Source: Geomonas oryzae
GTDB lineage: Bacteria > Desulfobacterota > Desulfuromonadia > Geobacterales > Geobacteraceae
Reading direction: 5' to 3'
Assembly (NCBI RefSeq): GCF_004117875.1
Contig: NZ_RAHW01000009.1
Coordinates: 1-64,000, forward strand
Length of the DNA: 64,000 nucleotides
Part shown: piece by piece, positions 26,082 to 34,877 of the stretch
How the letters are laid out: each line of letters starts with the position of its first letter
Position numbering within the stretch: the first letter of the stretch is position 1
The notes under the pieces: generated by a model
Seen by the model: the letters and a program-made list of their open reading frames with translations, nothing else
Database searches by the model: none
What the model was told of the DNA's origin: nothing
Made by a program: the position numbers and the translations under genes

Positions 26082-26127
26082 CCTGACTTCATGCGTTTCT
26101 TCCGCTAGGAAGACACATGAAGTCAGG
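26082..26127. terminator. hairpin between convergent genes
   Basis: CCTGACTTCATG pairs with CATGAAGTCAGG, with an inner TCTTCC/GGAAGA stem. It lies between the isochorismatase-family and SnoaL-like genes and probably ends both transcripts, although T runs are weak. Confidence 0.55.
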
Positions 26128-26138
26128 GGCGTCCCCAA

Positions 26139-26543
26139 TCAAACAGCGCCCGTGTGAGCAAGCAGGTCCGTCCCGTAAGAGTTGTCGATAGTGCAGAGCC
26201 ACCTCCCTTGCGTGTCCTGTTTGAACACGTAAGTAGCGTGCCGCTCAATGTCGAAGGACTGCCCGTCCTTTGTTCCATTCAGGAGCGTCCGGGCGAGAAC
26301 CAGTGCCGTCCCGCTCCCTTCGACAAACACCATCCCACCTTGCCTTACCGCCAGCGAATGACCAAAATAATCGAAAATCGCGGCAAAAGCTTCGCGGATC
26401 TTCTGTTTTCCCGTTGCGTGCATCCCTGGCTGCACGACCAGCGTGGCGTCTTCGGCGTAGAACTCCATCAGGGCGTCCAGGTTCTCGCAGTTTATGGCAT
26501 GGTCTGCGGCTTCGATAACACTTCTCAACTCATGTTCAGGCAT
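26139..26543 (-). CDS. SnoaL/DUF4440-like protein (NTF2 fold)
   Basis: 134 residues. The pattern AADHAINCENLDALMEFYAEDATLVVQPG, followed by IREAFAAIFDYF and an ending RWLCTIDNSYG, is typical of single-domain cone-fold proteins of the SnoaL, DUF4440 and SgcJ/EcaC families. Members are isomerases, cyclases or ligand-binding proteins; no activity can be assigned. No signal peptide is present. It appears monocistronic. Confidence 0.78.
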   Translation of the reverse strand: MPEHELRSVIEAADHAINCENLDALMEFYAEDATLVVQPGMHATGKQKIREAFAAIFDYFGHSLAVRQGGMVFVEGSGTALVLARTLLNGTKDGQSFDIERHATYVFKQDTQGRWLCTIDNSYGTDLLAHTGAV

Positions 26544-26580
26544 CTGTTGGCTCCATCGTTGTAATAAGGAAGCGGGAAAT

Positions 26581-26608
26581 AAAAAACCCGCCTCTGTGGG
26601 GGCGGGTT
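26581..26608 (-). terminator. rho-independent terminator
   Basis: On the minus strand AACCCGCC/GGCGGGTT with an eight-base loop is followed by six Ts. It lies about 200 bases past the stop of the cysteine-containing exported protein and insulates the SnoaL-like gene. Confidence 0.75.
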
Positions 26609-26814
26609 GGTCTTGTTCTTACCACATGCGCAGGCCCACCTCTACGGGATAGAGGTGCTAATAATCAGCGCGATGTAGAAGTTGCTAAGTGTCATAACGG
26701 AATGATTACACCAAGAAGCGCGGCTTCGTCAAACAAAACCTGCGACTGTCAGAATTAGAATCTATCCCGCTCCGCCCCCTATGCCAGCTTTAAATAGAGC
26801 AAACTTTGAGGACA

Positions 26815-27408
26815 CTAGTGCTCGCAAGTCCAGTATAGTTCATGAACCTGCTTAAAGATCCGCCCCTCCTGCTTTAACACGGCCCGCCCTCCACATTCAG
26901 CTCCATGGCCATCGAAGACGATTCCCATCTCGCCCGTCAGTTTTACGAGAAATACCATTATTGGAGTGTATGCGGGATCTACGATACCCAGGGAATATTC
27001 ACAGTCTGAAGGGCCATCCTCTGTAATCATCTGCTTATTATCCAAGAAGACAATCCCAGCGTTGCAGTCGAGGCCATAGGATGACGGAGTAGCTTTTCGG
27101 ACAATCGCCCAGACGAGTTCGGCGGGTTCGACCAGCCCATCAACCTTTAACTCCGCAACCTGCCGGCAAAATAGAACGTTTTCCGCAGAATCAGTAAGCC
27201 GACGTAATATTCTGTCAGAACACGGCACGTTCGCACTGCTCTTAATTGCGAGCGGTCTAGCCCATTGTAGGAAGGCCGTACTTCCAGCCCATGCCTCTCC
27301 TTTGAATATCTTGTTATAATCCATTGTCTGCTCAGAGCGTGCTTCCTCGACATTAATTAGTACAGCGCAGGCGACCAGCATGAGTAAAACTAGTGTACCC
27401 TGTTTCAT
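26815..27408 (-). CDS. exported cysteine-containing hypothetical protein
   Basis: 197 residues with a signal peptide (MKQGTLVLLMLVACAVLINVEEARS). The mature part has about six cysteines (in VPCSD, LFCRQ, LDCNA, SDCEYS, AECGG and WTCEH), suggesting disulfides in the periplasm. The region IVFLDNKQMITEDG to YSLGIVDP looks like a compact beta fold. No family recognised. GGGAGGGG lies just before the ATG at 27408. It follows the serpin gene on the same strand after about 150 bases. Confidence 0.55.
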   Translation of the reverse strand: MKQGTLVLLMLVACAVLINVEEARSEQTMDYNKIFKGEAWAGSTAFLQWARPLAIKSSANVPCSDRILRRLTDSAENVLFCRQVAELKVDGLVEPAELVWAIVRKATPSSYGLDCNAGIVFLDNKQMITEDGPSDCEYSLGIVDPAYTPIMVFLVKLTGEMGIVFDGHGAECGGRAVLKQEGRIFKQVHELYWTCEH

Positions 27409-27561
27409 TTCCCCTCCCAGCGCAGACTGGTCCGCGGAGTGTGCTCCAGGCGATGGTGTGCGGTCGCTGTTACTCTTCTCACTTGGCTGGTTCCGCCCCT
27501 TCACCAGCGTCCATACCGACGGGATCGGCGCTCACCAGTCTTGCATCCTGAAAACCGATAT

Positions 27562-28779
27562 CTACATAGCCTTGGGATCGAGGACCCGTCCGAAAAACAG
27601 GATGTTCCCTGTTTCCGTTTCCCTGATAGCAAAGAGGAACGGGTGGTCGGCTTTAAAGGACTTTGCTTTCGTGGGGCGGCCGGTGAGCATGACCGTTGCG
27701 GCGGTTGCCGCAGAGGCCTCCGTGCCTTCCTCGTTCACCTCCACGAATGCTTTGTGCAGAACACGCTGGATCACAAACCCCTTTTTGCCGTCCATCCCTG
27801 AAAAGTCGGCTTGTTCTTCGAACGCTTTCCGTATCCCTAACTTTTGTAGCGGCTTTACCAGATTGAACGACCCCCATTGCATTTTGAATTTCGGCAGTTC
27901 GACGTCGACAGGGCGTTTCTCGATACCGGATAACCACGCTTCCAGATTAACGGCGGCAAGTTGACTTTCGAGCCCGGGAAGTTGCGAATCATCATGGGGG
28001 AGGATCACAGTCATAGAGAGCTGTCCCCCCACATAGGGGAGCTCAAGAAGTTTGGCGTCTTTAGTTTCGTTATAGCCAAAACGTCCATTCTGACGCATCA
28101 TCGGCACCTTTGTCTTCGAGCCGTCTATGCGGGTGAAATCACCTGTAAACGTCCTCTTCGGATCAAACTGCTGCGACCATCTGCCTTTGAAATAGATGGC
28201 ATTCACAAGTGCCATGGAAGTAGTCCGTGGAAGAGGAGCAGTAATGATATCCTTGATCAGCCCTTGTGTCTTGGTTTCAACCCACTCATTGATGCGTCGT
28301 CTTGCCTTTTCCGGATCACGTTTGTAGTCAACAGGCATGACGGAAGAGCCGTAGAATTTTTCTATCAAAGACAAATATTCAGGGCGAAGAGAATGGTCAT
28401 TTTGCGGCCACAGGGAGTTGGCGATGAGCAGCTTCACGTTGCCCTTTTTTTGAATCTCCTTGAGTCTGTTGTTGTGGATGGCGAACGCTGCACCTGTTTT
28501 TACGGGATCGGCCGAGAAGTGGAGAGTCTTAGCCATTTCCGCTGCAGTATCCCCCTTGGCTCCACCGTAGGTCATAGCCAATGCAGAGGAGATACTGTAT
28601 GGAGAGAAGAACAGGTTGCCTGTTTCCTTCCTAAGCTTGGCATAAAGGTCCAGTGCGAAAGCGTTATTCGCGTTAGCAATCGACGTTATGACAGCCTGAT
28701 CATCCGCCATAGCTGCCGGCGCCAGGAGTGAGAGTGCAAAGATCACTGCAACAGCAGCTCGTATGGCTTTAGCCATCAT
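27562..28779 (-). CDS. serpin (serine/cysteine protease inhibitor), exported
   Basis: 405 residues with a signal peptide (IRAAVAVIFALSLLAPAAMA). The core shows NNAFALDLYAKL, NLFFSPYSISSALAMTYGGAKG, NAIYFKGRW and the C-terminal DHPFLFAIRETETGNILFFGRV, all serpin landmarks. The hinge EEGTEASAATAATV is rich in small residues, as in inhibitory rather than non-inhibitory serpins; the reactive site lies in the following MLTGRPTK stretch, but I cannot fix P1. Length is usual for the family. It would trap proteases in the periplasm or outside the cell. AAGGGG precedes the ATG. Neighbours are exported or membrane proteins on the same strand. Confidence 0.92.
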   Translation of the reverse strand: MMAKAIRAAVAVIFALSLLAPAAMADDQAVITSIANANNAFALDLYAKLRKETGNLFFSPYSISSALAMTYGGAKGDTAAEMAKTLHFSADPVKTGAAFAIHNNRLKEIQKKGNVKLLIANSLWPQNDHSLRPEYLSLIEKFYGSSVMPVDYKRDPEKARRRINEWVETKTQGLIKDIITAPLPRTTSMALVNAIYFKGRWSQQFDPKRTFTGDFTRIDGSKTKVPMMRQNGRFGYNETKDAKLLELPYVGGQLSMTVILPHDDSQLPGLESQLAAVNLEAWLSGIEKRPVDVELPKFKMQWGSFNLVKPLQKLGIRKAFEEQADFSGMDGKKGFVIQRVLHKAFVEVNEEGTEASAATAATVMLTGRPTKAKSFKADHPFLFAIRETETGNILFFGRVLDPKAM

Positions 28780-28848
28780 TTTGGCCCCTTGTATCGTCAG
28801 AAGAGTCATTTAAGCAATAACGAGAGAGTACACGTTCAATTTTCTCCA

Positions 28849-29457
28849 TCACTTTGTGTTGACTAGAAACTTGATCCTGGAAATTTCGTCAAGGCCGATC
28901 CTGTGGTCTCCGTTGAAATCAACCCAAGTGTAGCCAAATAACGTGCCGGAGTACCTCGATAAACTTATTTCCTTGCCCGTTTTTAAGAAATAAAGAGTTC
29001 CCGCTACGAAAGAATTTCCGGATTTGCCGGCTTTCAGCCCGCTGTAGGGATCCAGAGAATTGTTGGACGACAGGGGATCTGTGTGATCTGCAACAAACAA
29101 GGTGTCGGAGTTGCTTTCCGAGGCACCGGTCAGCACCGAGGAAAGCACACTCAGCTTCACTTTTTTGCTTTCCCTGAATTCTCCGACGTCTTTCTCTGCA
29201 AGATACATCTTCAGGCTCTCGTATTTAGTTGTGATGGTGAAGTTGCCATTCGTTAACCGGTAAGTCAGGTAGCCGTTCTCCCACTGGGCATTCACCACCC
29301 GCCCCTTTTGATAAATGGAGAAGCCTACTTTTTGTCCATCGGTAATGTACATCCCATCACTGTTGGTGCCTTGGGCGGACGTGGGAGAGACGGCCGGTGT
29401 CGCACAGGCCGTAAGCAATGCGGTCATTGCAGCAGTTATGTACATTTTCAATAGCAT
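28849..29457 (-). CDS. lipoprotein of unknown function
   Basis: 202 residues starting MLLKMYITAAMTALLTAC, a lipobox with cysteine at 18. The mature part is polar with many S, N and T; a C-terminal segment VDFNGDHRIGLDEISRIKF resembles an EF-hand-like or dockerin-like DxNxDxxI loop, so a calcium site is possible. AGGA precedes the ATG at 29457. It lies 69 bases before the serpin gene on the same strand. Confidence 0.55.
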   Translation of the reverse strand: MLLKMYITAAMTALLTACATPAVSPTSAQGTNSDGMYITDGQKVGFSIYQKGRVVNAQWENGYLTYRLTNGNFTITTKYESLKMYLAEKDVGEFRESKKVKLSVLSSVLTGASESNSDTLFVADHTDPLSSNNSLDPYSGLKAGKSGNSFVAGTLYFLKTGKEISLSRYSGTLFGYTWVDFNGDHRIGLDEISRIKFLVNTK

Positions 29458-29539
29458 GTGTGGTTCCTGTCGAATGTAACGGCAAGACGGCATTTCATAA
29501 TCTCCCTACGTCCTTTCCCTGTTCTCGCCCGCCCCGCTC

Positions 29540-31225
29540 TCAGTTGCCGGGACGATTAACCCCGCAGACCTGCCGCAACTGTCTGGCAATCTCCTCGGCT
29601 ACGGCTCTCCCTTCAACTCCGTCTCCCAGTGTGATGTTTGTGCCATTGCCGCAATCCGCCGTGATCCGATAGATCAGTTTGGCGGTTGTTCCAGTGCCGC
29701 GTGCCCCAAACTTCACGATTTCAACTTTCCTGACTAGAGCAGTTTCTATGGAGGAACTATTGACAGGGATGCCGAATAACCGACGCACTACGGATAGCTC
29801 GCCGGCTCCGACAATCACCTTAAGTGAGTTGCTTAAGAGCCATACGGCATAAAGCAGCAAGCCTACCCCTATCACGCCGAAAAAAGGCAGGATTACAAAT
29901 CCCATTCCAGGCGATTTGACCAGGCAGATTGACACTCCCCCAAGAAACCAGCTGCTGAAAAATACACACAGCAAGCCTGTCTTCAGATTCCGGCGGCATG
30001 GGTAGTGGAGCAGTAGCCGTTCGCCCTGACGTTGGACCTGTACTGTCCAAGCAGGGAGCCCTTCGCAGGGCATCATGTCTGGGGCCAGCGGCACGGCCAG
30101 CCGGGATGTCTTGGGCGGTTCCTCCCTGATCACAGGAATGGCGAAACTTCGATCCAGGTCCAGGCCGGGAAGTTCAGCGGCTATTCGTACCGTCCACTGG
30201 TGCGAATCACCGCTTGGCGGTTCGGTAGCTGGAACGGCAACCCGGAAGGCGATCCGTGTGCCGGCAGGCCCAAGCGTTGACGCGGCACAGCCGGCCTCCT
30301 GCCAGATCAGCTCCCTACGGTTGCCATCCCGGTGCTTGACAACCTGTTCGCAGCTTAGGAAAACAGAGAAGACATTGCCGCTGCTGAAGTGGATCGGAAG
30401 GTCTATCGTACCGCCGGCCTCGCCTCCGATTGAGGCGGGAAACGGGTCCATACGGAGCTGAATATCTCCGAAAATCCTCACCTGAAGTGTCCTTTTGGCT
30501 GCTTCCCAGAGGAGCCAGAACCCAACCAGCGGGAACATCAGCCCGATCGCCGCCAGACGATTACCTTCGTAAATCAGTGCGTTGAGGCAGAAGAATCCCG
30601 TGGGCTGGGCGATGGCATTCCAGACAGCGGCAAACAGCCAGAAAAAGGCCGCTTCCCTGCCAGTGGCCGACCTGATCGTTGCCGACTGCCAGTCCGGTTC
30701 CGTCTCCCACTCCAGCATCCCCTTCTGCAGCAGCGCCTTTTTCTGTTCCGCATCCTTTACGGAACGTCGTACGGCATAGATCATTCCCCCGCCGATCCCG
30801 CTGAAGGAAAGTCCAAGAGCTGAGAGGATGATGACAGGCATCCAGAGGGGGATGAAGCCATTGATCTCTGCGTTTCCCTCGTTTGCCGGGTCGTAGTAGA
30901 CCTCCAGCCGCTGCCCGACGTTGTATGCCGATCGACTGCCGCTTACTTTGGAGATGAACCTGACCATCCTCCCATCCGGGGTATTAAAGGCGACAGACGG
31001 GGCATAGGTGGTCGATTTCGAGCCATGTTTTGCCACAAGCTCTTCCACGGTTCCGATGGTAACGGCAGCGTTCCGGATGAAGATAAGTGTCTTTACAGCT
31101 TTGACCGGGGCGTAGAGCAGGCAGCAGCTACCAACAATAAAAAAGATGGTAAGGAAGAGATAGAGAGGCCAGACCGTATGGCCGGTTTTTGGGGGGATAC
31201 GATTAGATGTGTCGGAAGTAGCCAT
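29540..31225 (-). CDS. membrane protein with DUF3592-type domain
   Basis: 561 residues. Helices lie near residues 19-38 and 127-152, with a DUF3592-like extracytoplasmic domain between them (YAPSVAFNTPDGRMVRFISK and YNVGQRLEVYYDP are characteristic). Two more helices near 195-240 lead to a beta-rich region (about 250-410), then a pair of helices near 430-470 and a final domain resembling a membrane-attached PH-like fold. Function is unknown. It is the first gene of the run that includes the lipoprotein and the serpin. The IS1595-type element inserted just upstream may have altered its promoter. Confidence 0.65.
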   Translation of the reverse strand: MATSDTSNRIPPKTGHTVWPLYLFLTIFFIVGSCCLLYAPVKAVKTLIFIRNAAVTIGTVEELVAKHGSKSTTYAPSVAFNTPDGRMVRFISKVSGSRSAYNVGQRLEVYYDPANEGNAEINGFIPLWMPVIILSALGLSFSGIGGGMIYAVRRSVKDAEQKKALLQKGMLEWETEPDWQSATIRSATGREAAFFWLFAAVWNAIAQPTGFFCLNALIYEGNRLAAIGLMFPLVGFWLLWEAAKRTLQVRIFGDIQLRMDPFPASIGGEAGGTIDLPIHFSSGNVFSVFLSCEQVVKHRDGNRRELIWQEAGCAASTLGPAGTRIAFRVAVPATEPPSGDSHQWTVRIAAELPGLDLDRSFAIPVIREEPPKTSRLAVPLAPDMMPCEGLPAWTVQVQRQGERLLLHYPCRRNLKTGLLCVFFSSWFLGGVSICLVKSPGMGFVILPFFGVIGVGLLLYAVWLLSNSLKVIVGAGELSVVRRLFGIPVNSSSIETALVRKVEIVKFGARGTGTTAKLIYRITADCGNGTNITLGDGVEGRAVAEEIARQLRQVCGVNRPGN

Positions 31226-31263
31226 GTCTTTTCCGTTCTCTAAATAGAAGATAAGGGGACACG

Positions 31264-32343
31264 TATAAGTTTACCTGATTAGCGCCAATCTTCCGCTGTT
31301 GCGGCTGGCCGGACATTTTCTGCCACTAATAGCACCTATAATCACGGCAACTTTACTCGAAGGAGTGCGCCGTGAAAATGAACCGTCTTCAGTTCCAGCA
31401 AGGTCTTAGTCTGAAAGCGTTTCTCGCAAACTATGGTGGCGAGGACCAGTGCGAGGCTGCCATTGAGTCGGCGAGGTGGCCGGCAGGTTTCATCTGTCCC
31501 AAGTGCAAAGGCACCAGATATTGCAGCTACAAACGAGGTAGAGTCAAAGTATTCCAGTGCAGCGCCTGCAGGAAGCAGACGACATTGACCGAGGATACTG
31601 TATTTCACTCTACCAAGTTGCCTCTAACCACTTGGTTCCTAGCGATGTACTTTCTTACTCAGAACAAGAACAATATGTCGTCCTTAGAATTGATGCGGTT
31701 GCTTGGACTGACATATCGTGCTGCATGGCGAATTAAACACAAGTTGATGCAAGTTATGTTCGAACGGGAGCAGTCAACAAAGCTCCACGGACGAGTGGAG
31801 ATAGATGACTCATATCTCGGCGGCGAATACCAAGGAAAAAGAGGCCGTGGTTCAGAAAACAAAGTTCCTTTCATCGCTGCTGTGGAGACAAACAAACAGA
31901 ACAACCCGGTCTACGCACTGTTTTCGCCAGTCCAAAGCTTCGGTCATAGCGACGTCAAGACCTGGGCTAGTCAAAAGTTGGCACCGTCGGCAACAGTTGT
32001 CTCAGATGGCTTCTGGTGCTTTACAGCTGTCACTCAAATTGGATGCTCCCATGAGCGACATGTCGTGAGAAAAGGAACGATGAAAACCCAAAAAATGGAG
32101 TGCTTCAAGTGGGTTAACACGATCCTTGGCAACGTAAAGAATGCTATCGTTGGTACCTACCATGCCTTCGATTTCTCAAAATACCCACACCGGTATCTCG
32201 GCGAGTATCAGTACCGGTTTAACCGCCGCTTTGATCTTGCCGCTATGCTGCCTCGCCTGATCGCGGCGACTGTTTGTACCGGTCGTCGACCTGAGGTGTG
32301 GTTGCGGACAGCGGAAGATTGGCTCTAATCAGGTAAGTTTATA
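31264..32343 (+). mobile_element. IS1595-family insertion sequence (ISXO2-like transposase)
   Basis: About 1.08 kb bounded by 35-base inverted repeats: left 31264-31298 starting TATAAGTTTACCTGATTAG and right 32309-32343, which reads TATAAACTTACCTGATTAG on the other strand, both ending CCAATCTTCCGCTG. Only about four of 35 positions differ. I could not see a clear target duplication directly outside these ends. A further partial inverted repeat (ATAAACTTATAA and CTTATAC) to 32380 suggests either longer ends or an older nested remnant. Confidence 0.8.
31372..32328 (+). CDS. IS1595-family transposase
   Basis: 318 residues. An N-terminal zinc ribbon (CPKC near 42-45 and CSAC near 64-67) is followed by a helical region and the ISXO2-like DDE domain: EIDDSYLGG holds the first aspartate, SDGFWCF the second, and the NxxF/HAFDFSKYPHRYLGEYQYRFNRR end is the family signature. 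It appears full length, so the element may be active. The GTG at 31372 follows AAGGAG; ATG at 31378 is the alternative. Confidence 0.9.
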   Translation: MKMNRLQFQQGLSLKAFLANYGGEDQCEAAIESARWPAGFICPKCKGTRYCSYKRGRVKVFQCSACRKQTTLTEDTVFHSTKLPLTTWFLAMYFLTQNKNNMSSLELMRLLGLTYRAAWRIKHKLMQVMFEREQSTKLHGRVEIDDSYLGGEYQGKRGRGSENKVPFIAAVETNKQNNPVYALFSPVQSFGHSDVKTWASQKLAPSATVVSDGFWCFTAVTQIGCSHERHVVRKGTMKTQKMECFKWVNTILGNVKNAIVGTYHAFDFSKYPHRYLGEYQYRFNRRFDLAAMLPRLIAATVCTGRRPEVWLRTAEDWL

Positions 32344-32460
32344 AGATTCGGCAGGATAAACTTATAATTCTTATACCCGTCCCCCTTGTCCCTACGTTCC
32401 CCTTGTTCCCCATGCGAATCTCAAAATCTCAACAATGCCCCCAATGCCCCGTTTTCGCTT

Positions 32461-33066
32461 TTAAGAGGCGCTTTTTTTGGAAACCTCAATCAAAGCCGAG
32501 AGGAAAGCAGAATCATCGAATAAAAGCTTCAATCCGTTCGCTAATGCCTTATCTAAAGCCAGGCGTGCATTTTCTCCTGTCATAAGTTGAATGTTCGGTT
32601 CGACTCCTTGTGCTACTATTTGCCGTGTATAAAGAATGTTTCCATTCTTGTTTTTTACTAAGATGTTCATGTTTAGATCGGCTATGGAGTCTCCAGAAAA
32701 AAAGCCTGATTTGTGATCATTCCAGAACCTCGTCAGCTCACCCGTAATTGATACAAGTGCTTGGCTCCCAATCTTAAACCCACGGGATTGTAGCTCTTGT
32801 TCTATTGCCCTTTTGAGCGTTAAGGTTACGTCCTCATTGGCCATAATGGGCGCCATTTCCATTCCAAATCCATTTTTTTTGCAGCTGACTTTGGTGCTTT
32901 TATCTTGGCGCTGATCGTTAATATTAACGGCTACTACGACATCTTTCGCACCAGGGATCTCTGGCACACCAACCTGAGGGACGTAAGACAGATCAATCTT
33001 ATCCGTTGTCAATGCGCAACCCGACAGCCAGGCAGATACAACAAGCAACATGATCAGTTTTTTCAT
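32461..33066 (-). CDS. YajG-like lipoprotein
   Basis: 201 residues with a lipobox (MKKLIMLLVVSAWLSGC, cysteine at 17). The pattern IDLSYVPQ, a VVVAVNINDQR strand, AIEQELQSRGFKI and a long helical C-terminal end matches the YajG family of outer-membrane-associated lipoproteins, whose function is not established. GGAGA lies before the ATG. It is more AT-rich than core genes here and stands alone between the IS element and the toxin-antitoxin pair. Confidence 0.7.
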   Translation of the reverse strand: MKKLIMLLVVSAWLSGCALTTDKIDLSYVPQVGVPEIPGAKDVVVAVNINDQRQDKSTKVSCKKNGFGMEMAPIMANEDVTLTLKRAIEQELQSRGFKIGSQALVSITGELTRFWNDHKSGFFSGDSIADLNMNILVKNKNGNILYTRQIVAQGVEPNIQLMTGENARLALDKALANGLKLLFDDSAFLSALIEVSKKSAS

Positions 33067-33406
33067 TTTCTCTCCTATTCACGTCTAAGGTATTTGTACT
33101 GATTTCAACAGATGCAATGTCACTCCAGCTTCCCTCTTAGCGAGTTTAAAACTCTGCAAGCCTGGCCCCATTTTCCACATCCGCGCTTCGACACAATCAG
33201 CCGTGTCTGTTCCGCCCTTGGAGTCCGCTTGGTTGCTGAGCCCCGCCATTAATCCCCGTTTTTTAGCCCGGGTTCCTCGGTTCTAGTCCGACTATACCGG
33301 CCTTCTCCCACCTTTACCATGGTGGCCTTGACCGAGAGCGCCAGCAGCCGCGACTAAGGCTGTGGGTTGGATGTTGTTCTTCAATAGCAGTGTGTCTGGT
33401 GTCTTT
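33067..33406. other. gene-free stretch, possible degenerate mobile DNA
   Basis: GC content jumps compared with the flanking lipoprotein gene. On the minus strand a frame reads MAGLSNQADSKGGTDTADC and another upstream reads GEGRYSRTRTEEPGLKNGD, which look like eroded coding sequence rather than a live gene. I could not identify the source. Confidence 0.3.
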
Positions 33407-33435
33407 TTGACATCCCGAGCGACTTATGTGATAAT
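33407..33435 (+). promoter_or_regulatory. sigma-70 promoter for the toxin-antitoxin pair
   Basis: TTGACA (33407-33412) and GATAAT (33430-33435) with a 17-base spacer, 39 bases before the antitoxin start. Confidence 0.75.
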
Positions 33436-33474
33436 CCACCTGCCATGCAGATTAGGCACACGGAGAGGTCATTC

Positions 33475-33657
33475 ATGCCACAGACAACAGCAAAGGATTT
33501 CGTCAAAGTTCCGAAGCAGGAATACGCCCTGCTAAAAGAGGTCTACCGCACCGTGCAGCGGCAGGCATTTCTTGTACGCATAGGCGAAGCAGAAAAAAAT
33601 CTGGCCGAGGGCAAGACCAAGAAGGTCTCTGTCGACGACCTGATTGGCGCCCTGTAG
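33475..33657 (+). CDS. antitoxin of a RelE-type toxin-antitoxin pair
   Basis: 60 residues starting MPQTTAKDFVKVPKQEYALL. The N-terminal part could form the short beta strand of an AbrB-like or RHH-like binding domain and the rest is a long charged helix ending VSVDDLIGAL, the usual toxin-wrapping tail. The start at 33475, preceded by GGAGAGG, is preferred over 33445. The toxin begins seven bases after its stop. Such antitoxins normally repress their own promoter. Confidence 0.7.
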   Translation: MPQTTAKDFVKVPKQEYALLKEVYRTVQRQAFLVRIGEAEKNLAEGKTKKVSVDDLIGAL

Positions 33658-33664
33658 CTTTGGG

Positions 33665-33943
33665 ATGAGACCAAAGGCCATCAATTACGATGCGAGCTTT
33701 GAGAAGCAGTGGCTCAAGTATCTGAGAAAGCTCTCCGTCAGGGAGAAAGAGCAACTGAAGGAGCGCCTCTCGATCTTCAAGGAAGATGCCTTTGACAAAC
33801 GTCTCAAGACCCATCGACTAAAAGGCAACCTGAAGGAATACCATGCCTTTTCCATCTCTTATTCAGACAGAATCGTTTTCAGGCTCCTAGATGACGAAGA
33901 AGTGCTCTTCATTCAAATAGGCAGCCACGATATCTGCTATTGA
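33665..33943 (+). CDS. RelE/YafQ-family toxin (mRNA interferase type)
   Basis: 92 residues. The pattern FEKQWLKYLRKLSVREKEQLKERL, HRLKGNLKEYHAFSISYSDRIVFRLLDDEEVLFIQIGSHDICY is that of RelE/YafQ toxins: L-K-G-x-x-x-x-Y, then a strand ending IGSHD. Known relatives cleave mRNA in the ribosomal A site. The start at 33665 is preferred over 33644 because it follows the antitoxin stop. The ribosome site is weak, which fits coupled low expression. Confidence 0.78.
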   Translation: MRPKAINYDASFEKQWLKYLRKLSVREKEQLKERLSIFKEDAFDKRLKTHRLKGNLKEYHAFSISYSDRIVFRLLDDEEVLFIQIGSHDICY

Positions 33944-34394
33944 ACCCGTCCTTTCACATCCTTTTCCTCTCCCCTTCGTTACTTTCCGTTTGCCTCTCAT
34001 CCAACGAGCGAGCCATTGACCGGGTTTCACCGATCCACCTGTTTGATTGGGATCACTCCCCTAAATTTGTCCTGAAAGGTAGCACTTTTTGGGGATAGGC
34101 TTAATAAGTTATACAAGTTACCAGCGTCCCCGTGTCTGCAAAGGTACCTGGACGAATATGTCTTTAGTTTTAATCGTCGGAGACAAAATTTTTTGGCAAA
34201 CGGTTCTGGCGCATTGCTCAGTTTGCGGCTGCCTCAAAAACAATTACGGGTGCTCTCATGACCTCAGGCCTATCGACAGCTTGAGCGAAGTAGATAACCA
34301 GATAGCGCTAATCAGCTGATTTAATGTGTTACGTCCAAGACCATGACAATGAGTAACGCATAATAGATTGGCAGCCCCCTGCTCCTTCGTGGCC
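33944..34394. other. gene-free stretch
   Basis: About 450 bases between the toxin gene and the membrane protein gene. A 76-codon plus-strand frame (34089-34319) lacks a ribosome site and shows no family character. No tRNA, repeat or terminator was recognised. Confidence 0.35.
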
Positions 34395-34877
34395 TCAGCT
34401 CTTTGCTTTATTAAAGCCACCTATCACTTCCCTCCTGATTTCGATCACAGTGTGGCCAGCTAACACTTGATCAACAGCGCAAACAGCCAGAAACAATATC
34501 GAAATAAGCTGCAAATACATGCCATACTGTACAGAAGGCATATATTTCAATAAAGATGTCAATAGGCTGATGACTACAAACAAAGCCATGTTTTGAAAAA
34601 GTTCTTTTTTTAATTCAGTAAACAGACTATGAACTTTATAAAATTTCACATCTTTTTCTTCTACTAAATCAGCTACTTTCTGATGAGAATTGTCAATAAG
34701 AGTAATCATCCCAAGACTGATGGCGATGAACCCAGTAACACAACAAGCTATTACAGATAGAAAAGAGGTTACTACTGCGTTAGAAAAATTAGGAGATTCT
34801 CTACATGCCACTACTGCTAAAAAAATTGACCATGATGCTATAAGAAATTTCTTAAACTTATTTTTAACCATCTTCAT
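34395..34877 (-). CDS. four-helix membrane protein, second gene of an unknown pair
   Basis: 160 residues starting MKMVKNKFKKFLIASW. Hydrophobic segments near 10-25, 35-60, 94-112 and 120-142 suggest four helices. A charged stretch HQKVADLVEEKDVKFYKVHSLFTELKKE lies between the pairs, probably cytoplasmic. The start lies inside the end of the upstream gene (14-base overlap; ATG at 34871 is an alternative with eight), which implies translational coupling and a joint function. The region is strongly AT-rich compared with the rest of the window. No family recognised; a membrane effector is one possibility. Confidence 0.6.
   Translation of the reverse strand: MKMVKNKFKKFLIASWSIFLAVVACRESPNFSNAVVTSFLSVIACCVTGFIAISLGMITLIDNSHQKVADLVEEKDVKFYKVHSLFTELKKELFQNMALFVVISLLTSLLKYMPSVQYGMYLQLISILFLAVCAVDQVLAGHTVIEIRREVIGGFNKAKS

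Noticed and set aside
34089-34319. 76-codon plus-strand frame
   Set aside because: No ribosome site, no recognisable domain, in an otherwise noncoding gap.
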